DNA from: Boesenbergia rotunda
Lineage: Eukaryota > Streptophyta > Magnoliopsida > Zingiberales > Zingiberaceae
Length of the DNA: 64,000 nt
Direction of reading: 5' to 3'
Assembly (NCBI GenBank): GCA_024364735.1
Contig: JAGFNQ010002309.1
Coordinates: 124,001 to 188,000 of the forward strand
Part shown: positions 1 to 11,831 of the stretch, in pieces
Layout of the letters: each line of letters opens with the position of its first letter
Position numbering within the stretch: position 1 is the first letter of the stretch
The notes under the pieces: model-generated
What the model was told of the DNA's origin: nothing
What the model saw: only the letters and a program-made list of their open reading frames with translations
The model's database searches: none
Position numbers and translations under genes: made by a program

Positions 1-1374
1 TGGAGTCGCCTACGTGTGAGTCGGGAACACCCCCCCCCGTCTCCCCTAGCTCTGCGATGGCTCTGCCCTTTTGTTTGTTCCCGTCCTTCCGCGCGTGGGT
101 TCAGTCCAACCTTAGGTTCGGTCCAGTCAGTCAAGCCCAGCGGTTCGATTCAATCAACTTGAGTTCAGTACAGCAATCCGATTCAGTCAAGCCAAGCCAC
201 AGCTTCAGCAGTTTTGGTTCAGCCCACCTTTGGTTCAATCATCCTTGGCCAGATCTCACAGCTCAGCCCAAACAGACCAAGCAGTTCGGGTTCAGCCATA
301 TGATGATGGAAGCAACGGACGGCTGAGATTAATCTGACTTCATCCAACGGTCGGATCTCTTCATATCTGAACCAAACTCCACAGATCCCAATCAATGGTC
401 CTGATCTACCTATCCCCAGCTCGGATGACCCAGATCAGTGGCAGATGGTCCAGATCTTCCTTTTTCTTGAATGGATGGTTTAGAACATTTTGAGCTCGAT
501 CCAACGGTCAGATTACTTCTGATTTTGCTGAAATTTTCAGATCTTGATCTATGGTCATGATTGACTCTATCTTGAACTCAGATTGACCAGAAGTTGACCA
601 ATGGCTCAGATCTAACCGTTCTCTGGAATGGACGACTCTTATTAATCCGATGCTTGATCCCTTTGATCTGGATCCAATGCTGACTCAAGTCTGCCCGATT
701 TGATCTAGGTCCATGATCATTTGAAGCCTACAAAATGATATTCAAATTTAGTGCCAAAAATATCTCAAATATACAAAGATTTGAATTAAAAGCCAAAATA
801 GAGGAAATACATGAAACCTAATACAATTACAAACTTAAGCATATAAAATGTGGATCAAACATGGATTTTAGAGCCGAAAATAATCAACAAAATGATGGTT
901 ATCAAGGGGGTGCACATGCATGCATCAAAAACCCTAAACACCTTCTTTTCATTCTTTTTCGTCCACCTTTGCCAAAAACTAACTTTAACGTCTAAGTGGC
1001 TGTGTCGGGAACCTCCTGGTCATCATTCTAAACCTCTTTCTTTCGTTTCTCTCATCCAGACTTCTACATATCTCCTCACCAATCCTCACTATTGCTACCC
1101 AATTGATGATCAAGTTAGCACCCGCGCCAACTCACCGGTGGTTCATTCATCGACGTTCTCATGCATGATCATACTCTATGCAAAAATTTATGGGGAGAGG
1201 TCAAATTAAGAGGGAGTAACAAAATGCACTTACCTTTTTTGCACTCGAATTATGAACTTCATTTATTAATTGTTTATGTTACTTTGTGAATTATTGTGTA
1301 ACTCCCAAAATTGTTAATATAAAAAACTTTAAACTTAACTTTAACCATATACCAATAATCAAAATGAAGAAGAT
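1..1374. other. Unassigned repeat-like non-coding sequence
   Basis: I see no gene here. The first 700 bases are rich in degenerate TTCAGTC and CAGATC words, and the stretch around 720-830 has the A-rich character of old LTR sequence. The short ORFs (57-326, 850-1209) have no recognisable domain and look like chance. No terminal repeats or TSDs could be paired, so the class is left open. Confidence 0.4.
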
Positions 1375-2476
1375 TATTAGTACAAAAAGTACTATACGAT
1401 CGAACCTAAGTTTTGATGTTGGCAAAATGTCAAAGTTAAGTCTTGTAGTGTTCTAACATGTTCATCAAGTTTGTAGGAATGTCCTAGTTAAACCTAGGTA
1501 AGGCAAGTCCTAGTTGCAGTTAGGCAAGGAAGTCCTAGTCCGTAGGACTGGACAAGAAGTGTTGGCAGATCGAGGGCATCAGGAAAGAAAACCTGGGGGT
1601 CGAGGACACCAGGTGGAAAGTCCTAGGAGTTAAGGATACCAGACGGAAAGTCTTGGGGATTGAGAACACTAGGTGAAAGTTTAGACAGGTTAAGGACCGG
1701 AGGTCTAGCAGAAAGTCCTGATGGTCAAGATCAGTTGAGTAATAGTTGAAACAGGTTGGGTGGACCAAGGTTTAGCACTAGGTAAACTCTCTCGAGTGAA
1801 GTGGTGAGGATGAGCTCTCAGAAAGAGAGCAATAGGCATTTGTCCAACCTAAGATTTTATGAAGACCTGAAGTTGGGATCAGACAGTTGGAAAGTTATCA
1901 ATCGTACTCATATTATACTTGTGCTAATAATATGATGTAGCAAGCAAAAATAAGAGATGATCAAAAAAAGGAAGTCTGGGCACCCAAAGTGGATCTAGGC
2001 GACCAAAAGTCCGAGCACCCCGAATTTTCCTAGATACCCGGTTGGTTCGAACTCCAACCTGTGTCAAGAAGAGGTGGCACGCCATGATTGGGCAGTGTAC
2101 ATTAGCTTTCAAGCACCCGAAAGGAACCATACACCCAAGAAGGGATAAAACCGACGCTGATAGAGCTTCGTCCAGATGCTACCACATCATCGGTCCAGGC
2201 ACCCAAAAGGGATCTAGGCGCCTAGGATTGGCTACCTCATTAACGGAAGTGGATCGGATAACTCTTGCTGGAGGCGCTCGGGGCTGGTCCAAGTGTCCAA
2301 ATCACCCTATAAAAAGAAGCATTGAACAACACCTTCAAATCAACTTTTCTAACTCCTCAAGTGCTCTGTTATGCTTTAGAGACTCTGATTCATTGTTACA
2401 CTCAAGCCTCAATGACACGAGAATGGCACGACGCAGCTATGAGCTCAAACAAGCCTAGCTTTAAGTAACATTTATT
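1375..2476 (+). repeat. Old SIRE-like LTR 'J', first segment
   Basis: The start (ATCGAACCTAAGTTTTGATG at about 1400) parallels the start of the complete LTR at 30719, and it is followed by the same kind of degenerate array of 'CCTAGTTAGGCAAG' and 'AAGTCCTAG' words (1480-1760). Motifs like GGCACCCAAAAGGGATC and GGCGCCTAGG (1970-2290) correspond to the GC-rich part of the other LTRs. The LTR is interrupted by element H and then by element G. It resumes at 8273-8370 and 18109-18290. The left limit is approximate. Confidence 0.6.
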
Positions 2477-2481
2477 ATTGT

Positions 2482-2649
2482 TGTCAAATTATGGAGATTA
2501 TGAAAATAATCTTCATATAATCTTTTATTATTAGAATGTATATCACCACATTAATTGTAGCCTTAATGGTGATTAATAGTGATTATACTCATATACTCCT
2601 ATATATATTTGACTAAATATGAATAAGAAACCAAGCAAGATTTCTTACA
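2482..2649 (+). repeat. 5' LTR of element H
   Basis: It starts TGTCAAATTATGG and ends CTTACA. It matches the 3' LTR (8038-8267) along its length except for an extra 62 bp in the latter. Confidence 0.85.
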
Positions 2650-2661
2650 TGGGATCAGAGC
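2650..2661 (+). other. Primer binding site of element H
   Basis: TGGGATCAGAGC directly follows the 5' LTR. It differs by one base from TGGTATCAGAGC, the usual site complementary to the 3' end of initiator methionine tRNA in plant copia elements. Confidence 0.75.
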
Positions 2662-2760
2662 ATTAGTTGCAACCCTAGCCGTGTCAACGTCCTAGCCATA
2701 CCACCAATCGCCTTCCTCCTCCACCTTCCTGTCTTTTTCTCTTCTTCTCCTCATATCAAT

Positions 2761-3660
2761 GGCTGAACAAACCAAATTCCATCCTACTCTGGTCGTTAAT
2801 AATGTTAAGAACTTCATCTTCATTACTCTAGAGATATAAAATGGGCACTATTCTTCATGGGTGGAGTTGTTTAAAATTCATTGTTGAGCATACCAAGTTA
2901 ATGATCATATTATCCCATCGAAATTGAAGTCAACCGAGACGAAACAAGAAGACGCTATCGAGACTAAGAAATCATATGGTCACGCTTGGATGCAATAGTC
3001 CTTGAATGGATTTATGGTACGATCTCCACCATCTCTTGCACACCATCTTAGAACCAAATTCAATTGCACGACAAGCATGAGAACGATTGCAAAACATTTT
3101 CCAAGATAACAAAACTTCTCGTTCCATTTACCTGGAAAACCAATTCAGTCATGTTCAACCTATTGCCTAGAACTCAAAATGCTTGCCGATCAACTCTCTA
3201 GCGTTGGTGCACCAGTTTCAAATCAACGATTAGTTCTTCAGTTAATTACGAGTTCAAATGAGAACTATGATGGTGTTGCTTCATTCATTTTCAACAGAGT
3301 GATTCTTTACTACCTTTTTATGAGGCACGATTGAGGTTAATCCTTGAGGAAATCCGAAAGGCTAAACAAATAGCCGCCGCCAGCATTGTCGGTACCACTC
3401 TCCTCACTACCAATGGTTCCATTGATGTTGCATCTGGTTATGTCCGAAGTTCGATATCATGTTCTGGCAATACATCAAACCGCAACGATAATGGTTAGAA
3501 ATGTGGTCAGAACCACAATAACAATTGGAAAAAACATGGTGGTGATACACCAAAAGGTCATGGTAGCAACAACCACAATGGTGGACAGCAACAGCAGCAT
3601 CCGTGGCAACAACAACAACAGCCATACTAGTGGGTACCATACCCACTGTTAGGGTCTTGG
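2761..3660 (+). pseudogene. Decayed copia gag (element H)
   Basis: Gag would form the capsid-like particle. An ATG at 2761 opens a frame beginning MAEQTKFHPTLVVNNVKNF, followed by broken text matching the copia gag pattern 'W..LF..H..AY.V.DHI'. In-frame stops occur from about 2838 on, and several frames must be combined. The 3' part (3490-3640) is rich in Asn, Gly and His codons, as in the linker before the zinc knuckle of such gags. I recognise no intact CCHC knuckle. It cannot make a full product. Confidence 0.7.
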
Positions 3661-3990
3661 GGGCAATAAGCATGGGATGCCCCGCCTTGTCCTTACCCCA
3701 CCTCATCATGGGTGCACCTCCTACTCGTCAACCTGGAATTCTTGGCAATCATCCACTACAAGCATATAATGCCCAAGTGCCACCTCCTTCGAGTTATGCA
3801 CCTACCAACATTGATGCAATGATGCATAATTTGTCTCTTAATGTTCCTGATGAAAATTGGTACATGGATACCTATGCAACCTCACACATGCTTGCATTTT
3901 GAGGTACTCTCTCGTCTTATTTTAATATGAGCAATAACAAAAATATTATTGTTTGCAATGGATGCAAAATTCCAATTTGTGGTTATGGAT
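3603..3990 (+). pseudogene. Decayed gag tail and aspartic protease start (element H)
   Basis: After a Pro/Gln-rich linker the frame reads NWYMDTYATSHM at about 3855-3890. In copia elements this is the protease active site, normally D-T/S-G-A-S/T-x-H. The catalytic-loop glycine is replaced by tyrosine (codon TAT, 3873-3875). A stop follows at 3901. The downstream text around 3950-3975 (CNGCKIPIC) fits the conserved 'GNG..IPI' stretch after the active site. Confidence 0.65.
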
Positions 3991-4297
3991 AAAAAATCTC
4001 TTTCCCCACCTCACCCACCTTTGACTCTAAATAATTTCCGACATGCCCCTAACATCATTAAAAACCTTATCTCTATGTGTCATTTTACCATTGACAGTAA
4101 TGTTTCCATTGAGTTTGATCCATTTAGTTTTTTCTGTGAAGGACTTTCAGACGGGGATGCCACTAATGAGATGTGATAACATCGGGGATCTATATCCTCT
4201 CACAACCACTACCAGCCATCAATCCACCTCTCCATCAACCTTTGCAGCTCTTTCTCTTGCTTTATAGCATAATCATTTGGGACATCCGGGAATACTT

Positions 4298-5386
4298 TGT
4301 AGGAGATTGAATGGCCATCTAGAGGGGGTGAATAGACAATGCCCCTTAATTCATTCGATTCTCTCCTACACTTGTTAGTTTGCACAGCAAAAATATAATT
4401 AAATTAAACTAAACAAGGAGAACAAACCGATGTAACGTGGTTTGGAGATAAACTCCTACTCCACAACTATCCCTAAGATAGACTATCCCGATCCGTCGGT
4501 AGATTATTTCCCGAAAAACCTCTAGCTAGCTCACATAGTTCCTTGTGGTTGAAGAAGCCTCGCCACAACCTCGCACAAGACCTCTGAGAGCTTAAACTTC
4601 TAATTGGCCTTTAACCAAGTCCAATTTCGTCAACCTTGCTCAAGAAAATCGAGTTCTCTTAAATAGAACTCGTTTGTTGATCCAACTGTTACCGTTTGAC
4701 TGGTGACAATATTAGTCGACTGACAGCTATTGAATTTGAGTGTTATAGCTCAACGTTCGAATTCAGCCGATGCTAGTCGACTGCACAGAAAGATCAGTCA
4801 ACTGATCTTTCTATTGCCTCAACCAATCGACTGATCCCATACTAGTCGACTGGTAAAATTGTTATCCTAGGACTTCAACTATAAGTACATTCACTTAGCA
4901 CTCATCCTCGCCCGACCAACCTAAACATAGCCTTCTAGCCTCCTCCATCAGCCTCGTGTCTCTCAGATGTCTCTCCACCCTTCATGTCTTGCCTTCTGGA
5001 GCTTCCATCGGCCTCTGTCCTTATTGTCGGGTCCACGGTCCCTCGTGACTCACTTGACTCTTCATTATAGCTTTAACCTGTTGCCTTCAAGCCTTCTTCG
5101 CTTTGGCTCTCATCCCTCAGATGCATACAAGCCATGACTTATCCACATGCCATTATTCGCGTATTTCTCGAAGTATGCTTCCCTCAGCTTAGCGTTGCTA
5201 CCTTGTCCATGGTCCCTCGGATGCACAATCCTTCACCGGACCTGAAGCCATCAAGCTGAGTCTATGTGTATCCTACAAACTTGCACACTCAAATACACAT
5301 ATCAAATATAAGTGTGAAACTAACTTAAACCTTTTGCCTAAATATCAAAACGCATGGTCACACGGACCATTGTGATTACCTCAACA
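4298..5386 (-). mobile_element. Solo LTR 'I' (SIRE-like), TSD TACTT
   Basis: The plus strand reads TGTAGGAGATTG at the left end and CTCAACA at the right end, flanked by perfect 5-bp repeats TACTT (4293-4297 and 5387-5391). It interrupts the integrase of element H. Joining the flanks restores the copia text around 'HLGHPG'. The left end with 'AGAGGGGGTGAATAG' resembles the LTRs of element C, in minus orientation. Its centre has repeated GTCGACTG palindromic words. There is no internal coding region, so it is a recombination product. Confidence 0.85.
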
Positions 5387-5391
5387 TACTT

Positions 5392-5940
5392 GTTTTACAC
5401 TCACTTAGAAATAATAAATTTATTGCCTGTAAAGCATTTTCATGCTCTTCTATTTGTCAATTTTGCATTTTTGGAAAGCATATTAAGTTGTCATTTCCTG
5501 TTTCGAATTCTTGCACTACAAATCCTTTTGATATAATACATTGTGATTTGTGGACATCACCAATTCTAAATTTGGCATGTCATAAATATTATATTCTCCT
5601 TTTGGATGATTATAACAATTTCTTATAGACATTTTCTATTGGAAGAAAATCACAAGTTTCTTCCATTTTCTTATCTTTTAGTGCACTCATTCAAACCCAA
5701 TTTGAGACAAATATTAAAAGTTTTCAGTATGCGAATGGGAGGAAATTTGATAATGAGTCATTTAAGCAATTTTGTCACACTAATGGTATGGTGCTTCATT
5801 TTTCTTGCACTCACACTTCTCCACAAAATGGCAAAGTCGAACATAAAATTTGAACAATCAATAACTTGATTCAAACTCTTCTTGCTCACTTTTCTATGCC
5901 ACCAATCATTTTGACATCATGTCCTCCAAACAACAACATA
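5392..5940 (+). pseudogene. Decayed copia integrase (element H)
   Basis: Integrase inserts the cDNA into the host genome. Together with the text before the solo LTR (HNHLGHPGIL, about 4268-4297) this region reads the pre-integrase zinc segment, then 'IHCDLWTSPI' near 5540 and 'YYILLLDDYNNFL' near 5590, holding the first two acidic residues of the DDE core. 'TSPQNGKVEHK' near 5820-5855 corresponds to the third catalytic block. In-frame stops occur after DDYNNFL and after VEHKI, and frames change. Confidence 0.75.
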
Positions 5941-6399
5941 CTTCTTAAACATTCTTCCTAGCAAGATACTCTCTAATTACTCCCCAACTCAATTTCTTTA
6001 CCATCGGGATCCTTCTTATGAACATTTACGAGTTTTTGGGTATTTATGTTATCCTCTCTTTCCCTCCACCGCAATACACAAGCTACAAGCATGTTCCATC
6101 CATTGTGTTTTTTTGGGATACACGCTCAATCATAGCCTACATGCTCCGCCTTCCCACTCTTATAATTTTTTTAGTCATGGCCTGCATCCCCTTTTGTATC
6201 ATCATCTTCACAGTCAACCTACCCCAGTACACCAGCAAGAACAAGAGCCCACTGTCGGCCAACCTCCTCAACCGTCTCCAAGCAGGCCCCACCAAGAACC
6301 TACATCTCCACAACTATCTATCTCATCTGGGCCCAACAATAGTTCCCTACAGCCCAGCCATTAGCCTCTTCACCTAGCCCACACCATAACCAAACAAGC

Positions 6400-7470
6400 C
6401 AAGCCTTGTCTCGGTCCATTACAACCCACAACATGCATGGGATTTTTAGGCCCAAAGGTCAATTCAATTTGACGTCATCGATTATGCCATCCCCTATTCC
6501 TCATAACTCGAATGCTGCCATGTCTGACCCAAATTTGAATGCAGCCATATCCGATGAATATGATGTTCTTATTAACAATAAGACATGGGAGTTGGTGCCC
6601 CGTCCTCCTCATGTTAATATTATTCATTCAATGTGAATTTTTCATCATAAAAAGAAATCTGATGGTTCTTTTGAGACGCACAAAGCCCATTTTGTTGGTG
6701 ATGGTAGGTCTCGACCGGTTGGTGTGGATTGTGATAAAATATTTAGCCCCATGGTGAAACCAACTACTATTCAGACTGTTATCAGTATATCTCTGTCAAA
6801 ATCTTGGCCCATTCATCAACTAGATGTTAAAAACACATTCTTGCATGGTCAACTACATGAAACTGTCTACATGTATCAGTCGTTGGGTTTCAAAGACCCC
6901 ATCCATCCAGAATATGTGTGCTTGTTGAAGAAATATCTATATGGCCTCAAACATGCCCCTAGTGTTTGGTATCAATGGTTTGTTGATTTTTTCTCCACTA
7001 TTGGTTTTTCCCATAATAAATCTGATGGCTCACTATTTATTTATCAATAAGGAAATGACATAGCATATATTCTTCTTTATGTTGATGACATCATTCTCAC
7101 TGTGTCATATGATGCTCTTCGTTAGTTTATTATATCCCTCCTTGCTACTGAATTTCCTATGAAGGACTTGGGCCCTCTGAGCTATTTCTTGGGCATCATA
7201 GTTACATGATATATAGGTGGGTTATTTCTTTGTCAATGTAAATATGCTGAGGAGATTTTTGAAGGAGCGTACATGACCTCTTGTAATCCTTCAACCATGC
7301 CGATGGATACTAAGGCTAAACTGAATGTCTCTTCTGGATCTCCCTATGAAGATCCTACACATTATCGCAAATTGGCAGGAGCATTGCAAAATCTTACATT
7401 TATGAGACTAGATATATCATATGTTGTGCAACATGTTTGCTTACATATGCATGACCCGAAGGGTGAACAT
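6400..7470 (+). pseudogene. Decayed copia reverse transcriptase (element H)
   Basis: The reverse transcriptase would copy element RNA to cDNA. The recognisable blocks are in order: 'LINNKTWELVPRPP' (6567-6610), 'WPIHQLDVKNTFLHG' (6806-6850), 'KYLYGLKHAPSVWYQ' (6929-6975), the catalytic YVDD at 7078-7089, and 'MKDLGPLSYFLG' (7160-7195). Stops at about 6634, 7048, 7123 and 7207, plus a frame change near 6640, break it. The region between about 5940 and 6400 is the usual Pro/Ser-rich linker. Confidence 0.85.
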
Positions 7471-7990
7471 ATGAATGCACTCAAACGAATTCTACGACAC
7501 ATTCAAGGCACTCTTGACTATGGTTTACATCTTTACAAGTTTTTAGTTTTTGGTCTCATCTCTTACACTAATGTTGATTGGGGTGGATGCCCCGATACCA
7601 AATGATCCACCTTTGGATATTGTCTTTTTTGTAGACAACTTGATCTCTTGGTCCTCTAAACGTTAGCCTACTTTGTCTCAGTCTAGTGCTAAAGCTGAGT
7701 ATAGAAAGGTAGCTAATGTTGTCTCTGAATCTTGTTGGATCTGAAACCTTCTCTTGGAACTATACTGTCTGGTCCATAAGGCCACATTGATTTATTGCGA
7801 TAATGTTAGTGCAATCTATCTCTCAGGCAATCCCATTCAACATCAGCACACTAAACATATCGAAATGATATCCACTTTGTATGTGAGAAAGTTGCCCATG
7901 GACAGGGTCATGTTCTTCATGTTCCATCTTGTTATCAGATTGCTGACATCTTCACTAAAGGACTTCCACGCATACTCTTTGATTATTTTC
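7471..7990 (+). pseudogene. Decayed copia RNase H (element H)
   Basis: The RNase H would remove the RNA strand of the hybrid. 'LISYTNVDWGGCPDTK' at 7558-7605 gives the first acidic block (normally 'Y.DADWAGC'), 'LIYCDNVSAIYLSGNPI' at 7789-7840 the third, and 'HIEM' near 7857 the last. A stop follows the first block at 7603-7605, and the 'STFGYC' and 'SSAKAEY' blocks lie in shifted frames. It ends about 50 bases before the 3' LTR. Confidence 0.8.
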
Positions 7991-8037
7991 GAGACAACCT
8001 CAACGTGCGACAACATCCCGCTTTCACTGCGGGGGTG

Positions 8038-8267
8038 TGTTAGATTATGGAGATTATGGAAATACTCCTCATATAATCTTTTATTATTAGAATATAAATA
8101 ACTACCTTATTAGATTATGAAAATAATCTGTGTATGATTTTTTATTATTAGAATATATATCACCATAATAATTGTAGCCTTAATAGTGATTAATGGTGAT
8201 TATACTCATATACTCTTATATATATTTGACCAAAAACGAATAAGAAACCAAGCAGGATTTTTTTACC
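8038..8267 (+). repeat. 3' LTR of element H with internal duplication
   Basis: It starts TGTTAGATTATGG, just after a G-rich purine stretch (8031-8035), and ends TTTTTTACC, where CA would be expected. A segment starting TTAGATTATG and ending TATTATTAGAATAT is present twice (from 8040 and from 8110), making it 62 bp longer than the 5' LTR. Confidence 0.8.
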
Positions 8268-8272
8268 GTTGT

Positions 8273-8370
8273 TGTCTATTTTCGGTCCTAAAATACTCTA
8301 AGGGTCGGTAAATTTATTACCAAACCCTTCCCTTATAAAAGAAGCAAACATTCTTCTTTTTTGGAAAGAA
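8273..8370 (+). repeat. LTR 'J', second segment
   Basis: A short remnant between the right end of element H and the left TSD of element G. It includes a CCCTTATAAAAGAAG stretch at 8328-8343. It is assigned to J by position only. Confidence 0.4.
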
Positions 8371-8375
8371 GGTTG

Positions 8376-11300
8376 TGATAGAACTTGGGTTTTCTCCTAG
8401 CCACATGAATTCTAGAAACAAAATAAGAATTCGAAAGAGAAAAAACACAAGACATATAAATATGGATCTATTGATTCTTCGAATTATGGCATGACAAGAA
8501 TAATAATATAAACTGAATGACAAGGAACCTGATTGAAGAGTCATCGTCCTTGTCATAGTGTTAAATCCGACACTTTTTACTAGGTCCCGGTAATTTCCAG
8601 AGGATTACCGGATGGGTTCCGGGGCTTCCGAGTCCTTGGACACAAATTTAGGGATCAAAAGGTATTAAAACGAATAGTTACAAGGGCTATAGCGTATATA
8701 ACCTTAACCCTAGGGGTGGACTTGTGATTTGTGAGTAAACTGCTGGACTAAACTGCAAAAAGGGCCGCCTTAAAAGCCGATTAGGGCTCACGGCTTTGGT
8801 TGCCTTCGTTTCCTCCACGCCCGCAGCAGCGCCTCTTCCGATCGAGAGCCGACCTCCACTGCTTCCCGTCTCCTGCGAACCCTAGCCACAACCGACCGCT
8901 CTGATTCTCTCCTCTCCCTCACTTTTTCGCCTGTAGCCAGAGGAAGCCCGAGCCTTCCTTCTCTCTCGGTGGCGTGAGCCCTAGATCGACGCCGACCACC
9001 ATTTTGGCTTCTTCTCAGGCGATCAACAACCCTTTGATCTCTTCTTTTTTGGAGAGCCTCCCAGGCAATAGATCGCGGATTTCACCTGCCAGTTGGAGCC
9101 AGCGGTAGCGTTTCAGCGATCTTCCTCCGGTGTCCAGCTAAGGTAAGAGTCTAGATTTGTGGATGTTCAGTTTGGTTGTTCCGAAACAGGTCCTGTTTTC
9201 TGCCAGAACTTATTTGGTAGATCTCCTTCCTTAGGGGTTGGTTTCATCGGAATTGATTGGGGTTCTGTTGTTTCCTCTCGGCTTCAAATACATAGCTAAT
9301 TGTGAGCTCTGAACGTGGAGATTTGCTTGTGATTCTGGTGTTTGGAATGCTTCTGATTTGGAGCTAGGAAAAGGATTGCTTCGGATCTTCAGAGAGTTGA
9401 GGTAAGGGTTGCTATTTGGCTAATGGTTGGATGAATTGAGAATTCAAATTAGGTTTCGTGGTTTATTCCTGGATCAGGAGGTGATTTTACTGCGTTGCCA
9501 ATTGGTGTGCTGCACTGGTGGTGATCGATTTGATCTAGGGATGTGTTTGTTCACTAAATTGAAGTTGATTTTAGCTGTGGAAGTGTGTTGGATCAGTTTA
9601 GGTTTGGAATGGGTTTGTAGGAATTGAAATCAAACCTAAACACATATGTACAACTCGTTTATTTGACCTATTGGGATAATTAAAAGTCAATCATCTAATT
9701 ATGGTTAATTAGATGACACAAGGATAATTAGAATGATCCTAATTAATTAAGAACGTAATCTTAATTTCATGGGGTAATTAGGAACCTTCCATTTAATTAA
9801 AGGTAATTAAATGGAAAGTGATGGATTAGGTTAACCCTAAAACAGATTAGGGATTAATTAGCTAGTTGTTATTTGGGTAATAGCTAATTAAATAAATCCT
9901 TGATATAGGAGCTTGATCGGATTGTCATTGGCGGGTGGTTCTATCTTCTTTCGATACGGACTACTACTTTTGGAGGCGGGTACCCTTTGACTTATCTCTT
10001 TTGATATTGTCATATGATTATGCATAGACTGTTATAGATAGCAGTAAGATTTTATGCTATCCCTGTTTCTTATGCCTGTTCTGGATACTTGTTGTTTATC
10101 CCTGTGTTATTATGCTGTTAGTTCCATACAGTCTCAGGTATTGTCATATCTATTTGTATGCTAGAGATTGTGGTATTGTCTCCTGCATTTGACCTTGAGG
10201 GATTGGTAGTTTTCTGGTCAGTATACCTTGTAGGTTACCTGTATTTCCTGTTGTAGGATTTCAGACTAAGACCTAGTATACTGAGGACTTGGGGAGGGAG
10301 GTATGTGTATCTATCATACACCATCCTTGCAATGTTGCATGCCGGCGATCAGCGACTCCCTTGTGGTTGAGCCTAATCGTCTTCCGGTACATGATATGCA
10401 CGCACAGCCACTCATGGGTTAGTGGATACCATAGATGTGTGCATTTGCCCTGTATTGCTCCGTTCGACCACTATGAGGAGGGTGAGCGCGGGCGTGGTAG
10501 CAGCCAGGGGTCCCTTCTCGTACTGAGCCACGAGGAGATGAGAGCGGAGCTCCCTCATATATACATGAGGTAGGGGGGTGGTCCCCCGGCCAGCATCCTG
10601 TCCACCCGGTCACTCAGGAGCAGTGATGGCAGGGTGCGTACAGTTTGTCACAGCTCTACCCACGCGGACGTCGTGGACGATATCCTGACTGGGACTAGGG
10701 GTGACACATGTCATTGCACCATGTGCATACTTTGCATCGTGCATTGTTTGCTGCACTTGATTCTTGCACTTGTTTGACATTGCATATACTGGAGACTTGT
10801 TATCCTGCTTATATGTCTATTGTTGTTCCATTTGGTATTTATTACCCTCTTTCCAGGTTAGATGGATTCAGGTATGTATCTACTCAGTATTTTCAGTTCC
10901 AATCTTTCCCTCTTGTTGATATGAGACTGTATTAGCGGAACTCTTGTTGTTAGTATAACTTTCTATGCATATCTGTTGGGTATTCGCTGAGCTATGGACT
11001 CACCCCATTGCCATACATGTTTATTTCAGGTTGATGTCTGCGAGGAGATCCCGAGCCGCCAGTCCCCAGCTCCAGAGGAGCTCTTTTTGGTTTTGCTTTC
11101 CGTTGTTTCGTTTATGGACCCTGTAGTATTTACTATGCTTCCGTTGTTATGCTTCGAATATGTACTCACGTTTTATTCGATGGTATTGTACTTTTGAGTC
11201 CTATGTTGGACTTCGCTTGGTTTTGGTTTTGTTCCTGCCCCCCGACAGCTCAGGTGAGTTCGGATTCTGGTTATACGACGTATAGTCATTTATGCAGTTA

Positions 11301-11816
11301 TATATGTGTGGATTGGAGGCCTGAGGCCCTTTAAACTGCGTGGTTGTGCTATATATATTGTATACAGGTTGTGTGTATGTGTAAATTGTCCGCCGGACAG
11401 GGGAGGTGCTGTCCGATTCTCTATTGGATCAGCGGCTCCTGGGTCTCGGGGCATGACACATAGCGTCGTCGACTTGATCCCTGTGGAAGAAGATGCAGCG
11501 GAAGGAAGAAGGAGGATCTTCCAACAGGCTTAGGTTTGACGGTGCCGTAAAGTTTCTTGTCAATGGGGAACAAGAAACTAGGTCATAAAAAATCACCTAA
11601 ACCCTTGGGGACCTCTCCTTTATATAGCAATCCAATCTATTATCAGCCCATAGATAATAACAGATTGGTCTAAAGGGTTCTATACATTGAACCCGCATCC
11701 AATAATCCGAAACCCAATAAACATAAGTTAGATCACTTTAAGGGCTCAGATTGTATTTACTTGTGCAACTTACAAATAAGCCCACCTAATAGAGATAATA
11801 ATAATAATATCCAATA
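8376..11816 (-). repeat. 3' LTR of element G, split by F1
   Basis: Segments 8376-8558 and 11464-11816 together match the intact 5' LTR at 17569-18103 almost base for base (TGATAGAACTTGGG at the left, ATAATAATAATATC at the right). The left copy has lost the canonical end (CAATA instead of TAACA). Confidence 0.9.
8559..11458 (+). mobile_element. Solo LTR 'F1', 2.9 kb, TSD CATAG
   Basis: It begins TGTTAAATCCGACAC and ends GGGGCATGACA, with perfect 5-bp repeats CATAG at 8554-8558 and 11459-11463. No coding region, primer site or purine tract lies inside, so it is a single LTR left by recombination. Its last 1.2 kb (about 10270-11458) matches, on the opposite strand, the start of F2 at 60868. The long LTR suggests a Ty3/gypsy family, but no protein supports that. 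The short ORFs inside (for example 9427-9627 and 10289-10573) have no recognisable domain. Confidence 0.88.
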
Positions 11817-11831
11817 ATCTCCCACTTGGGC
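11817..11831 (-). other. Polypurine tract of element G
   Basis: The minus strand reads CCCAAGTGGGAGAT directly before the 3' LTR. This is the typical plant copia purine tract that primes plus-strand DNA. Confidence 0.85.

Larger units (their letters stand above)
2482..8267 (+). mobile_element. Ty1/copia element H (short LTR), decayed, with nested solo LTR
   Basis: A complete but dead Ty1/copia element: 168-bp 5' LTR, primer binding site, gag, protease, integrase, RT, RNase H, then a 230-bp 3' LTR. The flanks ATTGT (2477-2481) and GTTGT (8268-8272) look like an aged TSD with one change. The short LTRs and the gag start resemble the Ale/Retrofit lineage (inference). It sits inside LTR J and holds the solo LTR at 4298-5386 in its integrase. 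Many stops and frameshifts exclude activity. Confidence 0.85.

Noticed and set aside
57..326. Possible small protein at the window start
   Set aside because: Composition follows degenerate TTCAGTC repeats. No domain, and no promoter seen.
10289..11533. Chain of short plus-strand ORFs in F1
   Set aside because: They lie in a solo LTR, are not kept in F2, and have no domain.
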